The notes beneath the pieces are model-generated. The model was not told the DNA's origin and did not search any database. It was given only the letters and a program-made list of their open reading frames with translations. 24,399 nucleotides of DNA from CALOBA01 sp942491465. GTDB lineage: Bacteria; Pseudomonadota; Gammaproteobacteria; Chromatiales; Chromatiaceae. Numbering within the stretch: position 1 is the stretch's first letter; every line of letters starts with the position of its first letter. Location: positions 1-24,399 of the forward strand of contig CALOBA010000003.1 in the NCBI GenBank assembly GCA_942491465.1, written 5' to 3'. A program made the translations under genes and the position numbers. Shown here in pieces: positions 1 to 7,830 of the stretch.

Positions 1-820
1 TCATCCCCGCGCGTGCCGCGACGCGCGTTGAATCTGCTCATCGCCCGGGCGCACCCCGAACGCAGAGGGCGAACTCCTCGGCGGCCTGTAGGGCGATCAC
101 CTCGGCGCCGGTGATGACGAGCTTGCCGTGGGCCTCGGCATAGCGGATCAGCGGCGTCCGCGCCGGCATCGCGACCATATCCATGACTGCGCCGGCCGCA
201 TCGACGAGCGCCGCGAAGGGCATGTCCTCGGCCTCCAGCCCGCCGGCCATGCCGATGGGGGTCACGTTGACCAGCAGGCCGGGTCGCTCCTCGCCCAGTC
301 CGGGCTGCCACCGATAGCCGTGCTCCGCCGGCCAGATGCGGGCCGGCGCTGCGGTTGCGGGCGACGATGATCCCGTTTTGGAGCCCCGCGTCGCTGAGCG
401 CGCCGGCGACGGCCCGAGCGATCCCGCCGGTGCCGCGCAGCGCGAAGGACAGCAAAGACGACAAGCCGCGCTGGTCGAGCAGCTTGCGGATGGCGAGATA
501 GTCGGTGTTGTAGCCGCGCAGGTGCCCGTCGTCGTTGACGATGGTGTTGACCAAGCCCAGCGCTTGGGCGAGGAGAGGTCGAGCCTGTCCAAGTGCGGGA
601 TGCAGGCCTCCTTGATTGGGGTGGACATGTCGCAGCAGCGTATGCCCAGGGCGCGGATTCCGGCGATGGCCGAGGCCAGGTCGTTGGTCGTGCACGCCTT
701 GTAGATATAGTCGAGCCTTGACTGTGCGTACAGGAAGTTGTGGAAGCGGGTGCCGGTGCTCCGGGGTTCACCGGCGAGCGAGATGCACAGACGCGTGTTT
801 TTGCTGATCTGGTACGACAT
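1..820 (-). pseudogene. Shikimate 5-dehydrogenase-like protein (HI0607/SDH-L type), three frameshifts
   Basis: The family catalyses NADP-linked oxidoreduction of shikimate or related substrates. The start at 820 gives MSYQISKNTRLCISLAGEP, typical of the HI0607/SDH-L subgroup, and the substrate-binding half follows (TRFHNFLYAQ, YKACTT, RALGIRCCDMSTPIKEAC). Near 565-575 the reading must change frame to continue as AQALGLVNTIVNDDGHLRGY, NTDYLAIRKLL and the nucleotide-binding region RGTGGIARAVAGAL. Near 325-335 it shifts back to give EHGYRW and LLVNVTPIGMAGG, then MDMVAMPARTPLIRYAEA. Near 55-62 a third shift restores the usual C-terminus GVRPGDEQIQRASRH, ending at position 1. Every conserved block is present in order, so apart from the shifts the gene is full length. 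Single-base indels in an otherwise well conserved gene fit either a very young pseudogene or consensus errors. The subgroup is clear, but its physiological substrate cannot be read from sequence. Confidence 0.8.
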
Positions 821-979
821 GATGGCTCGGGTCGGATGGATGCTGAGGACAACAGTGCCGCAATATGACCAACGAACAGGAACCCGTCGGGGCGAGTCGG
901 TATCGGTATCGGTATCACCCCGGATCGATTGCGGTATCCGCGTTTCTTTCCGATCTCGATCAGATCCCGACGTCAATAC

Positions 980-1352
980 TCAGCGCGGCTTGACGTGCGG
1001 CTGGGCGAAACCTTGCCGCAGTTGCGCTAGCCCCCCGACCAGGCGCGCCTTCTCCTCCAGCCCCGACAGCCCGAAGCGGCGGGTCGAGCTCGGCCAGCAC
1101 CGCCTGCGGGCCCAGATCCTGCTGCGCGAGCAGGACCAGGCTGTGGAACCTGAGGTCGGCAACCTCCGAGACCAGCCGTTCGGCGGCACGCCGTCCCTTG
1201 GCCGCCATCACGGTCTCGGTGGCCTCCTCGCCGATCTTCTTCAGGATCGCGTCCAGACCCTTGGCGTAGAGCTTGGCGACGTAGGAGCTGTCGGGATCGG
1301 CCTGTTTGCGCGCTTCGAGGACTTCGGCGAGGCGTTCGAGGGTGTCGGTCAT
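980..1352 (-). pseudogene. hisE: Phosphoribosyl-ATP pyrophosphatase HisE, one frameshift
   Basis: HisE hydrolyses phosphoribosyl-ATP to phosphoribosyl-AMP in histidine biosynthesis. The N-terminal two thirds reads MTDTLERLAEVLEARKQ, SSYVAKLYAKGLDAILKKIGEEATE and VSEVADLRFHSLVLL, which are the family's conserved helices with the acidic EEATE and EVADL motifs that bind metal. Near 1083 one extra C in a CCC run shifts the frame. Correcting it gives LDRRFGLSGLEEKARL and a stop at 980-982, a normal HisE length of about 123 residues. The span of 373 nt is one over a multiple of three, as expected. A TATACT hexamer on the minus strand (1384-1389) could be a -10 box, but no good -35 is visible. No other his gene is adjacent. 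HisE activity is normally needed for histidine synthesis, so a sequence error is at least as likely as a real pseudogene. Confidence 0.85.
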
Positions 1353-1752
<400 letters not shown>

Positions 1753-4668
1753 ATGCGCCCGCTGAGGATCTATGGCGGCCTGCTGCTCGCGGTGCTGGTG
1801 CCGGTGCTGGCGCTTGAGTCGCTGGTGGAGGGCATCGCCGCCGACAGCGCCGAGCAGCGCCAGCGGGCCGCGGCCCTGCAGGCCCTGCTGGCGGTGCGCG
1901 CCGGGATCGAGGGACAGGTGCATCTGAACATGTTGCTGGTGCACACCGTGGCCGGCGCCATCGCCGCCCAGCCGGGGATGGATCAGGCCCGCTATGCCCG
2001 GCTGGTGCGGGCCCTCGCCGACCACAGCGTGGGCCTGCGCAACATCGGCGCCGCGCCGGACCTGGTGGTGCGGCTGGTCTATCCCCTCGAGGGCAACGAA
2101 TCGGTGATCGGTCTCGACTATCGCCGCCACCCGGAGCAGGGGCCGCGGGCGATCCGGGTGGCGCAGACCGGGGAGCCGGCGGTGATCGGGCCGCTGCCGC
2201 TGCGCCAGGGCGGTCTCGGGATCATCATCCGCCACCCGCTGCTCAAGCCCGACGCCGCCGCCGGTGCGGCGGCCTACGAGTTGGGGCTGGTGTCGGCGGC
2301 GCTCGATGTGGACCGGCTCTATCGCGCCTCCGGCCTGACGGCGCTGCTCGGGCATTTCCGGGTCGCCGTGCGTGGCACCGACGGCACCGGCGCCGACGGC
2401 CCGGTGTTCTTCGGCGAGCCGTCGGTGTTGGCTGCCGATCCGGTGCGCCAGGAGGTGCTGCTGCCCGGCGGCAGTTGGGACCTGGCGGTGGTGCCCAAGG
2501 CCGGGTGGGGGATCAGGGCGCCGATCCAGTGGGGGATGCGCGCGGCGGCGGGACTGGTGATCCTGGTCGCGGTGTTGGCCGGCTGGCTGATCCTGCGTGC
2601 GAACGACAGGCTGCGGCGGGTGGTGGCCTCGCTGGGGGATAGCGAGGCGCGGCAGCGCACGCTGCTCGCGAGCCTGCCGGACCTGATCTGGCTGAAGGAC
2701 CCGCGGGGCGTCTATCTGGCCTGCAATGCCCGTTTCGAGCAGTTTTTCGGCGCCCCGGCGGCGGCCATCATCGGTCGCCGGGACAGCGATTTCCTGACCG
2801 CGGAGCAGGCGGCCTTCTTTCGCGCCAAGGACCAGGCGGCGATCGATGCCGACGGCCCGACCCGCTATGAGGAATGGGTCACCTTCGCCAGCGACGGCCA
2901 CCGCGAGCTGTTGGACACGATCAAGACGCCGGTCCATGGCGATGACGGTGCCCTGCTCGGCGTGCTCGGCATCGGCCGTGACATCACCGCTCGGCATGCC
3001 GCCGAGGTCCATCTGCGCCGACTCAAGCACCTCCACGCCCTGATCGCCGCCGCCAACGAGCGCATCGTGCGGCTGCGCGATCCGGATCGGATCTACCGTG
3101 AGGTCTGCCGGCTCGCCGTCGAGGCCGGCGGGCTGAAGATGGCCTGGATCGGCCTGCTCGCCGACGACGAGGAACGGGTGCGCCCGGTGGCCCGCGCCGG
3201 CGGCGATGACGATTATCTGGACCAGCTGCGCATCCTGCCCCGCGGCGACGGTCCCCTCGGTCGCGGTCCCACGGGAAGCGCCATTCGCGACGGTCGGCAT
3301 CAGTGCTGCAACGACATCGCCACCGACGAGCGCATGCTGCCCTGGCGGGACGCGGCCCTGACCCAGGGCTTTCGGGCGGCGGCCGCCTTCCCGCTGCGGG
3401 TCGGCGAGCGGGTGCGCGGCGCCATTTCCCTGTATGCCGATGCCGCCGGCTTCTTCGACGACGCCGTGCTCGGGCTGCTCGATGAACTGGCCAGCGACCT
3501 TGGGCTGGCGCTGGAGCTGTCCGAGGCCGACGCCGCCCGCCGGCACACGGAGGCGAAGCTCCAGGTCAGTGAGGAGCGCTTCCGCGCCCTGGTGGAGCAT
3601 TCCATGACCGGGATCTACGTACTCCAGGAGCGGCGCGTGGTGTATGTCAATCCACGCTTCGCCGAGCTGTACGGCTACGACAGCCCGGAGGCGCTGATCG
3701 GGCTGGATGCCTCGGCGTTGATCGCGCCCGACCAGCGGCACCGGGTCTTCGCGCAGATGCGCAAGCGCGAGAGCGGCGAGGAACCGCGGATGCACTACGA
3801 GTCGGTGGCCTGCAGGCGCGACGGCAGCCTGTTCCCGATCGAGGTCTACGGCTCGCGCATCCGCCTCGAGGATGGGCCGGCGATCATCGGCAGCATGCTC
3901 GACATCAGCGAGCGGCACCAGGCGGAGCTTCGGGTCCGTGAGCTCAACGCCGACCTGGAGCGGCGGGTCGCCCAGCGCACCGCGGCCCTGACCGAGGCCA
4001 ACCGCGAGCTGGAGACCTTCGCCTATTCCGTCTCCCATGATCTGAAGGCGCCGTTGCGCGCCATCGGCGGCTACAGCCGGCTGCTGCTGAACGACCATGC
4101 CGCCCAGCTCAATGACGAGGGTCGAACCTTCCTGGGCAACGTCCGCGAGGGCGTGGCGCGCATGGACGAGCTGATCGAGGACCTGCTGGCCTACTCGCGC
4201 ATGGACCGGCAGCGGCTGCGCCGCCAGGTGATCGATCTGCCCGCGCTGATCGACGAGCTGATCGCGACGCGCCGGCACGACATCGACGCCACCGCCGCCC
4301 GGATCACCCGCGCCATCGCCGTGGACGCCGTGGAGGCCGATGTGGACGCGCTGGCCCTGGTGCTGCGCAACCTGCTCGACAATGCGCTGAAGTTCCATGG
4401 CGAGCAGCCGCCGGCGATCGAGATCGGGGCGCAGCGCCGCGACGGATCGACTATCCTGAGCGTCCGCGACCAAGGCATCGGCTTCGATATGAAATTCCAC
4501 GATCGCATCTTCGACGTCTTTCAGCGCCTGCAGCGCGGCCAGGCGTTCCCCGGCACCGGCGTCGGGCTCGCCCTGGTGCGCCGTGCCGTGCAGCGCATGG
4601 GCGGTCGGGTCTGGGCCGAGAGTGCCCCGGGGCAGGGGGCCAGGTTCTTCGTGGAGCTGCCGGCATGA
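1753..4668 (+). CDS. CHASE-PAS-GAF-PAS hybrid-sensor-type histidine kinase
   Basis: Membrane sensor kinase of 971 residues from the ATG at 1753. That start puts RPLR directly before the first membrane helix (about 7-27). An in-frame ATG at 1660 would add 31 Pro/Arg-rich residues of no recognisable kind. A periplasmic CHASE-like region (about 55-200, with LVYPLEGNESVIGLDY) is followed by a second helix (about 263-282) and a PAS domain (about 299-419). A GAF domain (about 424-590) and a second PAS domain (about 607-724) come next. The HisKA motif FAYSVSHDLKAPLRAI carries the phospho-acceptor His at about 762. The ATPase domain has the N box NLLDNA (about 873), the G1 box DQGIGF and the G2 box GTGVGLAL. 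It resembles phytochrome-type kinases without a chromophore domain. The next two reading frames overlap head to tail, so the kinase probably phosphorylates the response regulator encoded downstream. The ligand is unknown. Confidence 0.93.
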   Translation: MRPLRIYGGLLLAVLVPVLALESLVEGIAADSAEQRQRAAALQALLAVRAGIEGQVHLNMLLVHTVAGAIAAQPGMDQARYARLVRALADHSVGLRNIGAAPDLVVRLVYPLEGNESVIGLDYRRHPEQGPRAIRVAQTGEPAVIGPLPLRQGGLGIIIRHPLLKPDAAAGAAAYELGLVSAALDVDRLYRASGLTALLGHFRVAVRGTDGTGADGPVFFGEPSVLAADPVRQEVLLPGGSWDLAVVPKAGWGIRAPIQWGMRAAAGLVILVAVLAGWLILRANDRLRRVVASLGDSEARQRTLLASLPDLIWLKDPRGVYLACNARFEQFFGAPAAAIIGRRDSDFLTAEQAAFFRAKDQAAIDADGPTRYEEWVTFASDGHRELLDTIKTPVHGDDGALLGVLGIGRDITARHAAEVHLRRLKHLHALIAAANERIVRLRDPDRIYREVCRLAVEAGGLKMAWIGLLADDEERVRPVARAGGDDDYLDQLRILPRGDGPLGRGPTGSAIRDGRHQCCNDIATDERMLPWRDAALTQGFRAAAAFPLRVGERVRGAISLYADAAGFFDDAVLGLLDELASDLGLALELSEADAARRHTEAKLQVSEERFRALVEHSMTGIYVLQERRVVYVNPRFAELYGYDSPEALIGLDASALIAPDQRHRVFAQMRKRESGEEPRMHYESVACRRDGSLFPIEVYGSRIRLEDGPAIIGSMLDISERHQAELRVRELNADLERRVAQRTAALTEANRELETFAYSVSHDLKAPLRAIGGYSRLLLNDHAAQLNDEGRTFLGNVREGVARMDELIEDLLAYSRMDRQRLRRQVIDLPALIDELIATRRHDIDATAARITRAIAVDAVEADVDALALVLRNLLDNALKFHGEQPPAIEIGAQRRDGSTILSVRDQGIGFDMKFHDRIFDVFQRLQRGQAFPGTGVGLALVRRAVQRMGGRVWAESAPGQGARFFVELPA

Positions 4669-4790
4669 GCGGCGACGCGGGCGCCGACTTCGATCGCTTC
4701 CGGGACCTGGTGGCGTTGCCCCGCCGCTACTGGTGTCACGTCAATCTTCCGGCGCCCCGCGGGCCGGATGGAGATACGGTGAATGGTTGA
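4665..4790 (+). CDS. Small 41-residue ORF coupled between kinase and response regulator
   Basis: The ATG at 4665 overlaps the kinase stop as ATGA, and the TGA at 4788-4790 overlaps the regulator's start region. A GGAG lies 8 nt upstream of the start (4653-4656). The peptide begins MSGDAGADFDRFRDLVALPR and has one Cys and no membrane segment; I recognise no family. In many such operons a short receiver protein sits at this position, so this may be what remains of that slot, or a leader that couples translation. The double overlap plus a ribosome-binding site is the only evidence that it is translated. Confidence 0.4.
   Translation: MSGDAGADFDRFRDLVALPRRYWCHVNLPAPRGPDGDTVNG
4770..4773 (+). promoter_or_regulatory. 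Shine-Dalgarno GGAG deciding the regulator start
   Basis: GGAG lies 9 nt before the ATG at 4783 and inside the 41-codon ORF. It favours that start over the internal ATG at 4822, which is nearer the beginning of the first receiver domain (MRVLHVEDSP). Confidence 0.6.
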
Positions 4791-7368
4791 CATCGCGCGA
4801 CAGGCCTTCGAGCCCGGCGTCATGCGCGTGCTGCACGTCGAGGACAGTCCGGTGGACGCCGAGCTGGTGCGCGGCGCCCTGGCGTCGTCCGCGACGCCGT
4901 TCGCCCTGACCCAGGTCGGCACCCTGGCCGAGGCCCGCGCGCTGCTCAATGCGCCGGTGCCGCCCCACCTGCTGCTGCTCGATCTCAAGCTGCCCGACGG
5001 CGACGGCCTGGAACTGCTCGGCTGGCTGCGCGAGCGGCGGTTGGCCACGGCGGTGGTCGTGCTCACGGTCTGCGACGACCAGGAGTCGACGGCGGTGGCG
5101 CTGCACGCCGGGGCCGACGACTATCTAATCAAGGGCGAGGGCGAACTCAAGCGGCTGGCCTCGACGTTGGCCTCCGCCCGGCGGCGCTTTCTCGACAGCG
5201 CGCGGCGGCGCAGCCAGCGTCTGCGGGTACTCTACGCCGAGCATCACCAGGCGGACATCGACCTGACCCGGCGGCACCTGATCCGCTACGCCCCCCATAT
5301 CCGCCTCGCGGTGGTGCCGGATGCCTCGACGGTGCTGGAGCGCCTGCCGAGCGCCCCCGACGAGGCGTGCAGCTACGACCTGGTGCTGCTCGACTATCGC
5401 CTGCCCGGCATGGATGCCCTGGAGCTGGTCAAGGTCCTGCGCGCCGACCGCGGGCTGCAGATCCCCATCGTCATGGTCTCGGGGCAGGGCGGCGAGGAGA
5501 TCGCCGCCCGTGCCCTGCACCTGGGCGCCGACGACTATCTGACCAAGCACGCCACCTATCTGCGCGAGCTGCCGTCGACGCTGGAGCGGGCCTACCGCCA
5601 GGCCGAGCTGGTGCGCGAGCAGCGCAGCCTGGCCGAGGCCACCGATCGGCTGAAGCTGATGATGTCGGCCAGTCCGGTGGTGCTCTACAGCCGCGGCCTG
5701 GGTGCACCGACGCCGTCCATCGATTGGGTCAGCGGCAACACGCCGCGGCTGCTCGGCTTCTCCGAGGCCCAGGTCAAGTTGCCGGGCTGGTGGCCGGAGC
5801 GGCTGCACGCCGACGACCGCGAGCGCGTCCTGGGCGAGGTCGAGCAGCTGGGGGCGGTGGGCAGCCTGAGCCTGGAATACCGCTTCGTCGACGGCTGGGG
5901 CCGCATCCGCTGGATGCAGGATGAGCTGCGGCTGCTGCGCGATCCGCAGCGACGGGACCCGTTCGAGCCCGACGACGAGGTCGCCGGCCTGCCGCAGGGG
6001 GCCATCGGCGTGTGGCGCGACATCACCGAGACCAAGGAGTCTCAAGCCCGGCGCCAGGCCCGGTTGGCGCTGCTCGACCGGCTGCTCGACGGTGAATCCT
6101 TGCCGCGCCTGCTCACGCAGCTTGCCTTGCAGCTGGAGCAGATCCGCCCGGAGCTGCGCGTCTGCATCCAGCTCGCGGATCGGGACGACGGCAGCTTCTG
6201 CACCGCAGTTGCCCCGAGTCTGCCCGACAGCCTGGTGGCGCTGCTGGGGTCCGGCGTCGACGGCCCGGGCCGCCCGTGCTGTATCCCGGGCCGCGGCAGC
6301 GTTGTACCGACGGTGGTCAGCGACATCGCCTCGGCGCCGGATTGGGCCGGTTGTGCCGAGGAGGTCCAGCGGGCCGGGCTGAACGCCTGTTGGTCGGTGC
6401 CGTTCAAGGAGGAGCCCGGTCGGCTCTCGGGTCTGTTCTCGGTGTTCCTGTCCGAGCCCTTGGAGCCGCTGGAGTCCGATCTGGACCTGCTCGGGGAGTT
6501 CGCGCGGATGGCCCAGCTCGCGCTGCAGCGGGTGCGCGATGCCGAACATCAGCGCGAGGCATCGATCCTGTTTCGCGGCGCCGGCGAAGGCATCTTCATC
6601 ACCGATGCCCGTTGGCGGGTCATCGCCGTCAACCCGGCGCTGGCGGCGTTGCCGGGCTATGGCGGCGGCGATCTGGTGGGGAAGGACATCGCGCGGATGC
6701 TGGCGGAGGCCGCAACGCCGATCTGGCGACGGGAGGTGGAGCGCCAGCTCGGCGCCGCGGGACGCTGGCAGGGCCAGGTCCGCGGTCGCCAGGCCGATGA
6801 TCAGGCGGCCCCGGCGCGCTTGGAGCTGGTTCGGGTGGACGATATCGAGGGCCGGCCCAGTCGCTACATCGGCACGGTCCGCGCGGTCGGCGGCGGGCTG
6901 GGTACGGAACCGGCGAGCGCCCCGTCCCTGTACGACGCGCACACCGGCCTGCCCGGACCGGAGCTTGCCACGGCCCTGCTCACGCAGGCGCTGCTGGGCG
7001 CCCGTCGCCGCGGACAGGCCTTGGCCCTGTTGCTGCTGCGGCCCGAGTCGGTGCCGGAGGATGCGCAGCAGCGGGATCTGATCGGTCGCTTCGCCGTCGT
7101 GCTGCGTGATCAGCTACCCCAAGAGTCCCTGCTCGCCCACGCCGCCGACGGTGCGCTGTTGGTGTTGCTTGAGGACGCCCATGGGCCCGGCGAGGCGGAT
7201 GCGATCATCGCCGAGCTTGAGGGACGGGTTGCAGCGTCGCCGGATACGCAGCTGCCGAGCCCCGGGTTCAAGGTCGGTCGGGCGGTCTATCCCGCCGATG
7301 GCGAGAACGTCGAGGCGCTGCTGCGGCACGCCGGCAAGGCGACGATTGATTCCGGCGCTGCCGCCTGA
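4783..7368 (+). CDS. REC-REC-PAS-GAF-PAS response regulator with degenerate GGDEF domain
   Basis: Cytoplasmic regulator of 861 residues. The first receiver (about 14-135) has VLHVEDSP with D21, the phospho-acceptor in LLLLDLKLPDGDG (D67), T95 and K117. The second receiver (about 147-270) keeps the acceptor D204 in VLLDYRLPGMDA, S233 and K255. Its first-strand acidic pair reads AEHH, so one metal-binding Asp is missing. A PAS domain (about 290-415, ending WRDITETK), a GAF-like region (about 437-590) and a second PAS domain (about 592-700) follow. The last 145 residues align with a GGDEF domain, opening DAHTGLPG and closing VGRAVYPADGENVEALLRHA. The signature position reads ADGAL instead of GGDEF, so cyclase activity is unlikely. 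The likely role is a phosphorylation-gated binding or scaffold output, possibly c-di-GMP-linked. Domain calls are firm; the output is inference. Confidence 0.92.
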   Translation: MVDIARQAFEPGVMRVLHVEDSPVDAELVRGALASSATPFALTQVGTLAEARALLNAPVPPHLLLLDLKLPDGDGLELLGWLRERRLATAVVVLTVCDDQESTAVALHAGADDYLIKGEGELKRLASTLASARRRFLDSARRRSQRLRVLYAEHHQADIDLTRRHLIRYAPHIRLAVVPDASTVLERLPSAPDEACSYDLVLLDYRLPGMDALELVKVLRADRGLQIPIVMVSGQGGEEIAARALHLGADDYLTKHATYLRELPSTLERAYRQAELVREQRSLAEATDRLKLMMSASPVVLYSRGLGAPTPSIDWVSGNTPRLLGFSEAQVKLPGWWPERLHADDRERVLGEVEQLGAVGSLSLEYRFVDGWGRIRWMQDELRLLRDPQRRDPFEPDDEVAGLPQGAIGVWRDITETKESQARRQARLALLDRLLDGESLPRLLTQLALQLEQIRPELRVCIQLADRDDGSFCTAVAPSLPDSLVALLGSGVDGPGRPCCIPGRGSVVPTVVSDIASAPDWAGCAEEVQRAGLNACWSVPFKEEPGRLSGLFSVFLSEPLEPLESDLDLLGEFARMAQLALQRVRDAEHQREASILFRGAGEGIFITDARWRVIAVNPALAALPGYGGGDLVGKDIARMLAEAATPIWRREVERQLGAAGRWQGQVRGRQADDQAAPARLELVRVDDIEGRPSRYIGTVRAVGGGLGTEPASAPSLYDAHTGLPGPELATALLTQALLGARRRGQALALLLLRPESVPEDAQQRDLIGRFAVVLRDQLPQESLLAHAADGALLVLLEDAHGPGEADAIIAELEGRVAASPDTQLPSPGFKVGRAVYPADGENVEALLRHAGKATIDSGAAA

Positions 7369-7379
7369 GGCGCGGCGTC

Positions 7380-7613
7380 TCAGGGCTCGAGCAACTGGTC
7401 GCCGTCGCGCTCCTTGCCCGCCAGCTCCTTGAGGCAGCGTGAGCACAGGCAATCGCTGTAATCGTCCTTCAGCGTCCCGAGCAGCTCGGGTGAGACGGGG
7501 ACGTTGACGCACTGGCAATGGGGCAGGTCGTCGACCTTGCAGATGAAGCTCGCGCCGCAGCGGGCACAGTGCTTGGGGCCGGCGGAGAGATCGTTGGGGC
7601 TGGCTTGGCTCAT
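7380..7613 (-). CDS. Cysteine-rich CWC family protein
   Basis: A 77-residue protein starting MSQASPNDLSAGPKHCARCG. Cysteines occur in pairs (CARC, CQC, CLC, then SRC), the pattern of the small CWC family. These proteins probably bind zinc or another metal; no biochemical role is established that I know of. The gene converges on the regulator with 11 bp between stop codons, and a CCTGAG/CTCAGG hairpin spans both stops. No strong Shine-Dalgarno is seen before the ATG at 7613, and in-frame starts further upstream give a tail unlike the family. The family call is good, the function open. Confidence 0.82.
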   Translation of the reverse strand: MSQASPNDLSAGPKHCARCGASFICKVDDLPHCQCVNVPVSPELLGTLKDDYSDCLCSRCLKELAGKERDGDQLLEP

Positions 7614-7830
7614 GGGCGTTGGCTCGCGGATACGGTGGAGGTTGCAGGGGCGCGGTTGCCGTTGCGGTGTGCTTTTCAATCGTTCGCCCTGGGGAAATAG
7701 ATAGGGTGAGGGCTTGCGCACCGCCGGGCAAGGGCGATGCTGGCCCGGGGCATGGTCAACGGGGGTGGCGCTTGCCTAAAATTGGCGACCGAAGCCCCCG
7801 CTCCCGCCATCGCCTTTCTGTCGGTCCTCG

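Noticed and set aside
5125..6942. Long antisense frame (605 residues) over the response regulator
   Set aside because: It has His/Gln/Leu/Arg-rich shadow composition typical of GC-rich antisense frames, and the opposite strand encodes clear REC, PAS and GAF motifs.
7364..7384. CCTGAG/CTCAGG hairpin across the convergent stop codons as a bidirectional terminator
   Set aside because: The stem has only six pairs and there is no T run on either side.
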